This document shows, in pieces, positions 1 to 7,999 of a stretch of DNA of 64,000 nt. A program made the position numbers and the translations under genes. The notes beneath the pieces are model-generated. The model made no database searches, was not told the origin of the DNA, and worked only from the letters and a program-made list of their open reading frames with translations. How positions within the stretch are numbered: the first letter of the stretch is position 1; each line of letters opens with the position of its first letter. The stretch comes from Eopsaltria australis. Lineage: Eukaryota; Chordata; Aves; Passeriformes; Petroicidae. The stretch is from assembly GCA_034509425.1 (NCBI GenBank), contig JAVTVJ010011652.1:3321001-3385000 (forward strand). The letters run 5' to 3'.

Positions 1-3000
1 CTATTCTCAACTCCCAAACTTCAGGGCCAAACACAAGCTTACCCCTACAGACTCACTCAGCCACCAACAACTTAGGAGAAAGATGCCAACAGCACTAGTA
101 AAAATAAGAGCATCTGCCAGCAGGGTTTTCTCAAATCACACTGCATCTATTTGCTTACCAAAAGCATTAACCAATGTCCAAATTTAAGCTAAAAATCAAG
201 TACACCACTTCTACATTTTCCAACTCTGGAAGGAAAACAGCCTCCTTTATTATCCATAACATGCAGCCACCCCAGTCCCTCTGCAAGTGCAGGGATGGAA
301 CTGGTGCTCTCAGATGCGTCACTTCATTACTATTTGACTAGACCTCTACTTAATAACATCTATTCTCACAAGCAAGCCACAGTGTTCTATCAATAGCAAG
401 ATTAGCATGCAAAAAATCTTTGATTTTTAAAAATAAAATTATTCCTATCAATCTGGATAAAGAGTTCACAGTATTTAAAGCATTATCCTTGAGAAAAGAT
501 TATTTCTCATAAGCAGATTTTATGATACTTCATAATTCTTCACATTCCTGAAGCAGTAAAGGAGAAATTGCTGCCCACAAGTTTGCTCTTGAACAGACAA
601 TTACAGGTACATTTTAAAAACACAATAATCCCACTACACCCCCAAATAAAGCAACAAAAAAAAAAAATTCCAGGAAAAAAAACCACAACAAAAAAACCAC
701 ACCCACAGACTTTTAAGATTGTACAGCAGCAAAAGGAAAAGAAAAACAATTTTGCTACGTATCTGCATCACCTCTTTACCTTGCATGCTCTGACACTCAA
801 CAAATATGGCTCCAGGAAAAACTACATAAATAAAAATAAAATTCGTAATTATGCAGAACCATCTATACCTTTCCAACGCGTATTTAAAAATAAAATAAAA
901 TCAAACAGGAGAGAGAAAGATCTAGTTCATCTGGAATTGAAAGCTGGTACAGCAGAGAACTAGAATCCACCTAAAAATAGTGTGTGACAGACAACAGCTA
1001 TCCCGCTGAATCTTTATAATATTCTGCTCTCAGGCCTAAATAAACAACTTTAATTTTTCCTGGCTATAATTAAGTGGCAGGCAAACAAACAAGCATACGG
1101 AATGTGAAAGAATAAGGTTAGGAAGATAGGAGAAGGTTGCTGGAGCCTGGATGTGGAAATAAGAAAATTGCCTATTGAGTGTGGAAATATCCTTTCAGAA
1201 TTCATCTGATAACGCAAGCAGGCCACCTGCCATACCAACAATAAACCAACCTGTAAGCTTTTGTGCAGCACCTTTAAATCACACCAACCCAACATTCCTA
1301 TGGAGGCCTTTTTTAACGGTGGGGGAGCAAGGGGAGGAATGCTCCAGGAGAGCAAACTGCTGAAGGATCCTATCCCCCACATGCTAAGGGAAAAGGGATC
1401 TGTAATAAAGGCAATGAGGAAAAAAAAGAACTGTAGCAGTTGTTAGAAAAATGCTTTAAGAAAAAGGCAGCAGAGGTGTGCTTCCTATTAGTCTGCACTT
1501 GGAACAGTGGAATGCATTGAAGGCAAAAAATGAGAGGGAAAAAAAAAAAGGAATACAAAGCTTCACAATTCGTAACAAAGTGATTTGCAACAAAGATTGT
1601 TTTGCCATCTGGATTCTGGTACTTATGGAATTTGGAATTTATCACCATCATCCATATACATGTGGGTGACCATATTCAAAAGAAAAAATATAATGCATTC
1701 AGCCCCTGAATTCCCCTCCCCATCATTACAATTGCAAACTGCAGTCACCCCCCTGCTACTGTCCCAGAAATCACCTCCTCGAAAAGAGAGCCTCACAAGC
1801 TTCCAAAATAAAACTCTGCCACAGCCCTAAATATATGCAAAGTCAGAAAACCTTCCTCAGAACCTCCCTGTCACTCTACATTTACTAATCTGTGCCTACT
1901 GACGTTTTACTAAGTGAAAACAAGACTGACCCGATGTTTAATATTTTAATGCTTTAAAACACTTGTAGATCTGATATACTGAAGTTGTCCAAGCCCTCAG
2001 TCATTAGCACGGCTTCAACATCTACCCAACAGTAGATCTATTATTGTAAATCGCTATCTCGTGTTACCACAAGGAAAAAAAAAAAGTGTATAAACACACA
2101 TGGTGATGGTGGGAACGCTTCAGACTCAGAAACACCCAGAAGAAACAAAACAGCAATGCTAAAGCCATCGGCAGGAATCAGTGGTGTTTGGAAGTCCCAG
2201 TGTATTTAACCGTTCAAAATGAAAAATTTTTTAAACTCTTTTAAAAAGGAAAGAAAAGGTGACACTTGAGAAATCTGGTGTCAGAGCAGAGCACACCGTG
2301 GGTGACACTATGAGCAGGAAAACACCTGGGACTACAAACCCACCAGCAGACCTCAAAGTTTCCTGGGATCTGGGCTAAACCTCGCTCTAGCTGCAGGCAC
2401 ACTCAGACCTGCAATCCCCACCAGTGAACCCCGAGTTAGGGATTAAAAAAAAAAAAAAAAAAAAAAAAAAAGCCAAAAAAAAACCAACAACAAAAAACCG
2501 GACGCTTTCAGCAAATTGTTTTCCTGCCAGCATACTTCCAAGAGGAATTTTGCTCGACTTGTCTGATTATTTTTTGCGCTGCTGTTGTTGTTGCCAGAGC
2601 CAAGCGAGGCGAGTTGTTTCCGGACTCAGCCCTGTGCCCCGAGCGCGGCTCCCCCCGCTCCGAACCGGGACGGAGCCGCTCCCCGAGCACGGCCCCGGCC
2701 CCGCCGGGCAGGGCAGCGGCGCTCGGCCCCCGCACGCCGCGGGGCGCGGATCGGGGCGGCCGGACCGGGCTGAGCCCGGGCACAACTCGCGGCACCCACG
2801 GCCCGAAGGGGCACAATGAAATCGCCGCTCCCGCAGGCCGGGGCGGGCGAGGGCAGGAGAGGGTTAAGGGGGAGGAAAGGGGAGGGGGAGCCGGCCCAGC
2901 CGCCACGGAGGAGGGCAGGAGGCGACGGATCACCATGGAAAACGAGGAGTTTGGAGGAAAGGATCGCAGGCTCGGCCGGGAGAAAATAAACCCCCTCCCC

Positions 3001-3495
3001 AAGGAAGGGGAGAAGGGATGCGAGAGAAGTGAAAAGGGGGAGGGGAAAAAAAGCCCCCAAACCCAAACTTCTTGGGATTTTAAAAATTTGTTTCCAGTTT
3101 TGTTTTAAGGCGGAAAAAAAAGTGTTGTTTGGAATTTGTTTGCTTTTTTTCCTTCCCCATCCCCCCCCCGCAGAGGAGGTTACAAGGGCTCCAAAAAAAA
3201 ACTGCCCACAAAACTGAAAGTAAAAAAAAAGAAAAAAAAATAAAACCACAATAACAAATAAGAAAAAGACGAAAAAAAAAGAAATAAAAGGGAGAAAAAA
3301 AGAGAAAGGAATATGGCGAAGTGTAAACAAACCCCCTCCCGCCGCGGCCCGCGGAGTTTGGAAAGTTTGCGGCGCGGGGGAGGGGGCGGCGGCAGGGCCG
3401 GGGCGAGCGGGGCACCGGGAGCGCGGCGGCGGCGGGAGCCGGGCAAGGAGCGGGGGGGGAGAGGAAAGAGAGGGGGAAAAAAAAAAGGCACTTAC
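1..3495 (-). other. TCF7L2: TCF7L2 intron 3, 5' part (continues beyond window)
   Basis: The intron begins at the GTAAGT donor at 3495 and no acceptor or known TCF7L2 exon is visible down to position 1. In human this intron region is very long and holds the diabetes-associated variants, so an exon-free 3.5 kb is expected. The part at 2590-3480 belongs to the CpG island; below about 2500 the sequence is AT-rich. A run of 27 A occupies 2445-2471. A plus-strand ATG in a strong context lies at 2935, antisense to the intron, and is discussed as a finding. I see no other coding segment or known repeat here. Confidence 0.85.
2445..2471 (+). repeat. Poly-A run (27 A)
   Basis: An uninterrupted A run lies in intron 3, antisense to poly-U in the TCF7L2 transcript. 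No SINE or processed-gene body is recognisable beside it. Confidence 0.95.
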
Positions 3496-3620
3496 CGTTC
3501 TCGCCGTCGGAGAGAGCGATCCATTGGGCAGATACGGGCTGCTGAGGTCGGGGATCATTATAAAGGGATAACCCGGGTATGGTGGGCCCTTAAACAACCC
3601 TCCATCTTGCCTCTTCGCAG
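3496..3620 (-). CDS. TCF7L2: TCF7L2 coding exon 3
   Basis: This 125-nt exon begins after a TTAG acceptor (AG at 3622-3621) and ends in phase 0 at an ACG Thr codon before a GTAAGT donor (3495-3490). It encodes residues 86-127, including [19 protein letters not shown], then [16 protein letters not shown] and LSPTART. This block is strongly conserved between TCF/LEF proteins and follows the beta-catenin domain. The human protein, as I remember it, has DLTSPY where this has DLSSPY. In human TCF7L2 the next exon begins after the same ART, so the boundary fits. That next exon is not in the window. An ATG in frame with this exon lies at 3627-3625, overlapping the end of intron 2. Confidence 0.96.
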
Positions 3621-3804
3621 CTAACATGGCGGGGAGACACGAGCGGGAGCGGGGAAGGAAGGGGGCAACAGGGGGAAGAGAAGGGAGGACAGGGGGGGAA
3701 GGAAAAGTTTTTTTAGCAAGTGTCCCCAAAAGAGGAGCCGGGCGCCCGGCGGAGGGGCGGCGGTGCGGGGCGGGCGGCGGTGCCGGCCGGGCCCGCGTAC
3801 TCAC
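3621..3804 (-). other. TCF7L2: TCF7L2 intron 2
   Basis: This is a 184-nt GT-AG intron with donor GTGAGTACG at 3804 and acceptor TTAG at 3624-3621. Its length is not a multiple of three, so retaining it shifts frame from exon 2 and reaches a stop near 3713. The frame used by exon 3 is nevertheless open through the whole intron. The acceptor end has an ATG in frame with exon 3 and a YY1-like motif on the plus strand (AACATGGCGG, 3623-3632). Confidence 0.92.
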
Positions 3805-3871
3805 CTTCCTCTAAACTTTCCCGGGATTTATCTCTGAAAGTTTCGGACCGAGGCGGGGGCCGCCGCTCCGC
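3805..3871 (-). CDS. TCF7L2: TCF7L2 coding exon 2
   Basis: This 67-nt exon begins after a CCCAG acceptor (3876-3872) and ends one base into a codon before a GTGAGT donor (3804-3799). It encodes residues 64-85 ([22 protein letters not shown]) in two parts: the proline/arginine-rich [10 protein letters not shown] and then [12 protein letters not shown]. The split codon is completed by exon 3 to give Ala. The human protein, as I remember it, has Ser in place of the Thr of SETF. The segment links the beta-catenin domain to the conserved region after it and is mostly Ser, Arg and Glu, likely disordered. Intron 1 before it is 340 nt and intron 2 after it is 184 nt, so the first three exons form a tight cluster. 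Confidence 0.95.
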
Positions 3872-4211
3872 CTGGGAGCGAGCCGGGGGTCGGCATGGGG
3901 CAGTTGGGGAAGGGGGTGGTTGGGGTGGGGAGCGTTTTTTTTGGGGGGGTGGGGGGGGAAGAAGGGAGGAGAGGAGGAATGAAAGGCGAAAAAGAAGGGA
4001 AAGGTGCGGGGAGAAGGTGGAAGGGGAAACAAACAGAACAAAACAGAAGGCATCGTTACAAGTTGGTGCCGCGGAGAAAGTTGGGCGCCGGCGGGAGCGG
4101 GACCCGGCGCGGCGCCCCCGGCCCCGGCCCCGGCGCGGCCCCGGGCACAGCGCGGCCCCCGCCCGCCCGCCCGCCGCCCCGAAACGGCCCCGCGGGGGGC
4201 TTCCCCCGTAC
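3872..4211 (-). other. TCF7L2: TCF7L2 intron 1
   Basis: This is a 340-nt GT-AG intron with donor GTACGG at 4211 and acceptor CCCAG ending at 3872. It is GC-rich near the donor. On the plus (template) strand it carries several runs of four to eight G between 3897 and 3958, so the transcript is C- and pyrimidine-rich there. The donor has C at +4 and G at +5, weaker than the donors of exons 2 and 3. Confidence 0.93.
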
Positions 4212-4400
4212 CTCCGAGTCTGAGGAGCTGTTTTGATTCGTTTCTGATTCATTGACGAGAGACGACTTGACATCAGCTAAATCCCTCTCCGCCGAGGAGT
4301 TCTCGGAGATCTTCTCCTCTTGCTCCCCTTCGTCTTTGAAAGAGATCAGTTCATCGTTGGCGCCCAGGTCGTCCCCTCCACCGCCGTTCAGCTGCGGCAT
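4212..4400 (-). CDS. TCF7L2: TCF7L2 coding exon 1 (beta-catenin-binding domain)
   Basis: This exon starts at the ATG at 4400-4398 and encodes residues 1-63, ending in phase 0 at a GAG codon followed by a GTACGG donor at 4211. The protein opens [18 protein letters not shown], which I recognise as TCF7L2 (TCF4); LEF1 and TCF7 differ here. TCF7L2 is a nuclear HMG-box factor that recruits beta-catenin to Wnt target genes. Residues 1 to about 53 form the beta-catenin-binding domain. The contact residues known from human TCF4 are present at the same positions: Asp16, Glu17, Glu24, Glu29, Val44 and Leu48. The start has A at -3 (AAAATGC) and no upstream ATG on the sense strand for about 700 nt. The one difference from the human protein as I remember it is Ile31 in place of Ser. 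The rest of the gene continues leftward on the minus strand. Confidence 0.97.
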
Positions 4401-4900
4401 TTTCCTCCTGCTTCACCCCACCAGCAGCAATTTTGCAAAAAGGGGAAGGGGAAAAACAAAAGAAAAAAAAAAAGGAGGGGAATGGGGGGGAAAAAGGAAA
4501 AAGAAGAGGGGAGGGGGGGGGAAAGTTTGCACCAAAAAAAGAAGAGTCCAAGGTGAAAGTTTCTTTTTTTTCCCCTTCTCTTTCCTCCTGGGGAGGGGAA
4601 AAGAGGGAGGAGGAGGGGAGGGAAATGTCTCTTCTTTGCTCCTTTGCACCAGTGACTTTAGGCTTCTTCCTTTCCTTCTTCGGGATTTTCTCTTTCTTTC
4701 TTCCCGGGAGCTGCTCGGCGTGCACTGCGCGCACACGCACACCCGCGCACGCACTCGCGGAAAAATTAATAATAATAAAAAATATATAAACCGTGGGGAG
4801 GGGGGAGCAGCGGGGGGGAGGGGGGGGTAAAAAAAAAATAATGCAACAAACCAAGCCCAGAAGTCAGCTGTGACGGGGGGGCAGTCGCCGCGGATATGGG
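4401..4900 (-). promoter_or_regulatory. TCF7L2: TCF7L2 5'UTR and core promoter region
   Basis: This is the sequence directly upstream of the TCF7L2 ATG. On the sense (minus) strand it is rich in C/T tracts, for example around 4440-4530 and 4560-4620, and contains no ATG. A TATA-like element, TTTATATATTTTTTATT, lies on the minus strand at about 4790-4774; if used, transcription would start near 4760-4745. Such islands often initiate at several sites, and the start may instead lie further upstream at 4850-5000. The extent of the UTR is inferred. Confidence 0.6.
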
Positions 4901-5430
4901 GAGCCTGTGCCGCTCGGGTTTGAGTGAGTTGAAGTTGGACTGAGAGCTTTTCAGTTCAAAGGCGGCGCTGATTGACAGATAGAAAAAGGGGGATCGAAAT
5001 CCGGAGGAACGGAGAAGTCTGGGATCCGGGATTATTGACAGGGAGCGAGAAACACACCAGGCACTTAATGAGATGCAGGAGAGGGCGGGGGCTCCCCGGT
5101 GACGTCTGCATAAATAAACAGGTCTGGGGCGCGGGAGGGGGAGGAGGAGGAGGGTGGGGGAAGTAGGAAACTAACAATGATCCTTTTTGGCATGGGAGCG
5201 GGAGCGCCAGGGGAGGGCAGCGGGGGCGGGGGCGCCGTTGGGGGGGCCGGGACGCGAAAGAAGAGGGGGGGTGGAGGCTGACCAAAAAAATAAAAAAAAA
5301 AAAAAAAAAAAGAAAAGAAAATTTAAAAACTGTGCCCCGTAGCTCAGAGCTCCGGGACGGGGGGAGCGAGGGGAAAAGCACTCGAGCGGGTGTCCCTGAC
5401 TCCGCTCTCCGGGAGCGCCAACTTTTACAT
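4901..5430 (-). promoter_or_regulatory. TCF7L2 proximal promoter with TCF/LEF, PBX-MEIS, CRE-like and GC-box motifs
   Basis: Motifs visible by eye are: a TCF/LEF-type CTTTGAA on the minus strand at 4955-4961; a full PBX-MEIS/PREP composite TGATTGACAG at 4969-4978; a near match TTATTGACAG at 5032-5041; a CRE-like TGACGTCT at 5100-5107; a forkhead-like TAAATAAACA at 5111-5120; and a GC box at 5222-5232. A run of 20 A occupies 5292-5311. Motif matches alone do not show binding. Confidence 0.5.
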
Positions 5431-5625
5431 TCTGGACATTAATAAACGTATCATCCCCCCGCAGCCCGGGTTCTCCTGTAGGATGAGTGTGTGCCCTTAT
5501 TATTTGGGTACATGTGACGGCAGGGTGCTGCGGTGGGTGCTCTTTTTAAACCGTTAACATTTTTCATGCCACTCGTTGGAGGTAAGAAACTCCAATCATA
5601 ATAAACACTAGAATATAGTAAAAGC

Positions 5626-5656
<31 letters not shown>

Positions 5657-6300
5657 CAGCAGCACTTGCTCCTTGCATTTATTATGGTTATAACACGCAG
5701 GATGAAAATGTGTGAGATCACTAGCTGAAGATCAGATATTTCCACATTATCTTATAGTAAGGCATAATGTTTTCTGGTCCTTGATGTAAAAAAAAAAAGA
5801 AAAAGAGAGAGAGAGAGGAGGAAAAGGAATGTGACTGCTAAGAAGTTAATTAGCATGGCAGGACGGAGAATCAAGGACTCCCAGACTTCAGAAGTGAAAA
5901 GTTGTGGTGGCGTAAACATCACGGCTGCTGGGGGGAATCAAAGTGAAGGCGGGGTCCGGGGTCCGGCCGCGGGGTCCCCGCGGAGCCCGGGCCGGGGGCT
6001 CTGGGTCCGGCCGGGGCTGCGGGAGGCACCGGCCGGGGCTCTGCCTGCACGGCTACAAAATGGGGAGCAGAGCCATGCGGATGCGAGAAATGGCATCTGT
6101 TCCCCGAATCTAATGTGGCCCGGGGAAGGGGAAAACAAATTGATCTTCCAGCAGTGACAAATTGTAACAATGGACGAGTCAATTGGAAACTTTAACACGC
6201 GCAAGGAACAAAAGGAGGGGAGTGGGGAGGGGGGCGGGGGGAGACAGTAATTTCAATGGGAATTAGTAAATTGCCTAATGGAAATGGTGTTTGAAAGCAA
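5431..6300. promoter_or_regulatory. Distal promoter flank with small CpG-rich patch
   Basis: At 5440-5620 are forkhead-like AATAAAC sites and a CCAATCATAATAAACA stretch (5592-5607) combining CCAAT-like and forkhead-like motifs. A T-rich tract (5627-5656) ends in CAG and looks like a splice acceptor on the plus strand, but no exon can be assigned to it. An AG dinucleotide run lies at 5806-5817. A CpG-rich patch at 5940-6060 and a G-rich run at 6217-6243 follow. I see no coding exon. Confidence 0.35.
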
Positions 6301-7968
6301 GGGACAGGCTGTACTAAATAATCCAAACATTCCTCCAGAAATCTAACCTGCTGCTCATGCTAAGGGTCATTCAGCACATAGGGTTTCCAAAACAAAGCCA
6401 ATTTGTCATGCAATATTTAGAGAGTTTGGGGGTTTCAGCTAAACTGTCTTCTATAAAAAGAATAATAAAAATAATAATACAGAGATCGACAAGGCTAACA
6501 CGAATTCTCAGGCATTAAAAAGTTCACATAGAAATTTGCATACTAAAGGGAAAGATGCAGACAAAATAGAAATAAAAAAATCACTGCAACTTACAACTTT
6601 AATATTAATCAGTAAAGCAGAAGTAGAGTGAAAGGAAGCATGAAAAGAAGTAAAACAAATGTGTACATTTAATCAGACAGGATTGCATAGGACACAAAGA
6701 ACAGGGCTAATTAGTCTCAGCAGGTAGGGACTAACCTTCAGACTTCATAAATAAATAAGTCTGTGAACAATGTCTAAGTGGGAATATGGAGAGAGAAAAG
6801 GGATTATTTTAAGACACGAAGTAAAAACATGACTAATGAAATACTTCACTGTTAACTCAATGTACAAATGCATTGAACAGTTTCTTTTTCCACTGGTCTT
6901 TTGACTAACTTGCTTTTTCCTTTCAGAAATTGTATTAAATAACTGTCTGTGGGCATGCACACTCCCCGTTTGCCCCTGATTACGTACTTACTGTCTTTGC
7001 AAACTAGTGCCTTGCAGAGTGACACCTTAACAAATATTCTCCATTTTTGTTTGCTTTTTGGTTTTTAAATGTCTTTATGTCCCAGAACAATATGAGATTA
7101 GAAGTACAAATGTGGCAGACTCCTATTTATTTTGCAGGATCATGTGTTATAATTTGATCCAAACGAGCAAGAGCGGTTGCACAGTTTTGTTTTGTTTTTC
7201 TAAGATCTTTTTACAATCTGCTATGGATTTTTCTTTAGACAAGCATGCTTTTGCTTCTGTCCCAGCATAGTTGCTAACTACTTAGTAAGCACCATCAGAA
7301 GTTAGTGTGCAGGGCAGAGCCAGTTGTTGCCCAAAGCTGGTTGCAGAAGAAGGGCCCATTCTGTAGAGACTCACACGAATGAGTCACATCACTGGTGGAT
7401 GATTTGTGAGGGTGGTGACACACCTGGGCTACTCGCGCAAGTAGTGCTACTCACGTGAGTAAATGCTGCTAGAAGGGAGCTCAGTGTTGTTTGCCCCAGT
7501 GCCAGTTGGTGGCCCTGGGTGTGGAAGATGGCTCTGGATGGTCCGGGGTCCTATACCCCAGCTGTGGAAGGTGTTTCCTGGGCATGTTTTTGCAGCTGAG
7601 GTTTTACCTCCACAGTAGATTCAGAGGAGTCCTGTGAAGGGCCAGGAAACTGCTTTCTAGCTTTCATGAAGTTCTTCCTGTTGCAAACTTCCAGGGGCTT
7701 GTTTTCAAACTGCAGCCTAGAGCTAGTGTGGTTGTGAAGTGCAAGGATTGTCGATGGTTACTAAACCAACACGGTTTAATTAATGCAGTACCAGTCAGTT
7801 AGGATAGCTTGTGCATCTGATTTGTGTCATTTCCCCTTATGTAACAATTTGTTTCACAGCCACAGAAGTGAGAGCTCTCCAGGGGTCAATAGCACCTGTT
7901 GAGTAGTAGGTTCTCAGGTGATACCATTTTTTAAAAAAAGTATAGTGTTTAACAATGAAAGAAACACA

Positions 7969-7999
<31 letters not shown>

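Larger units (their letters stand above)
2590..5430. other. CpG island over the TCF7L2 promoter and exons 1-3
   Basis: CpG dinucleotides and G+C are dense at about 2620-3020, 3330-3450, 3720-4240 and 4700-5430. Between these lie A-rich and purine-rich stretches (3100-3310 and 4430-4660) with few CpGs. The window outside is generally AT-rich and CpG-poor, apart from a small satellite at about 5940-6060. A CpG island at the start of a developmental transcription factor gene is typical. The boundaries are by eye. Confidence 0.8.

Noticed and set aside
2424..2819. Plus-strand ORF starting in the poly-A run
   Set aside because: Poly-lysine from the A run, then CpG-island sequence; no protein character.
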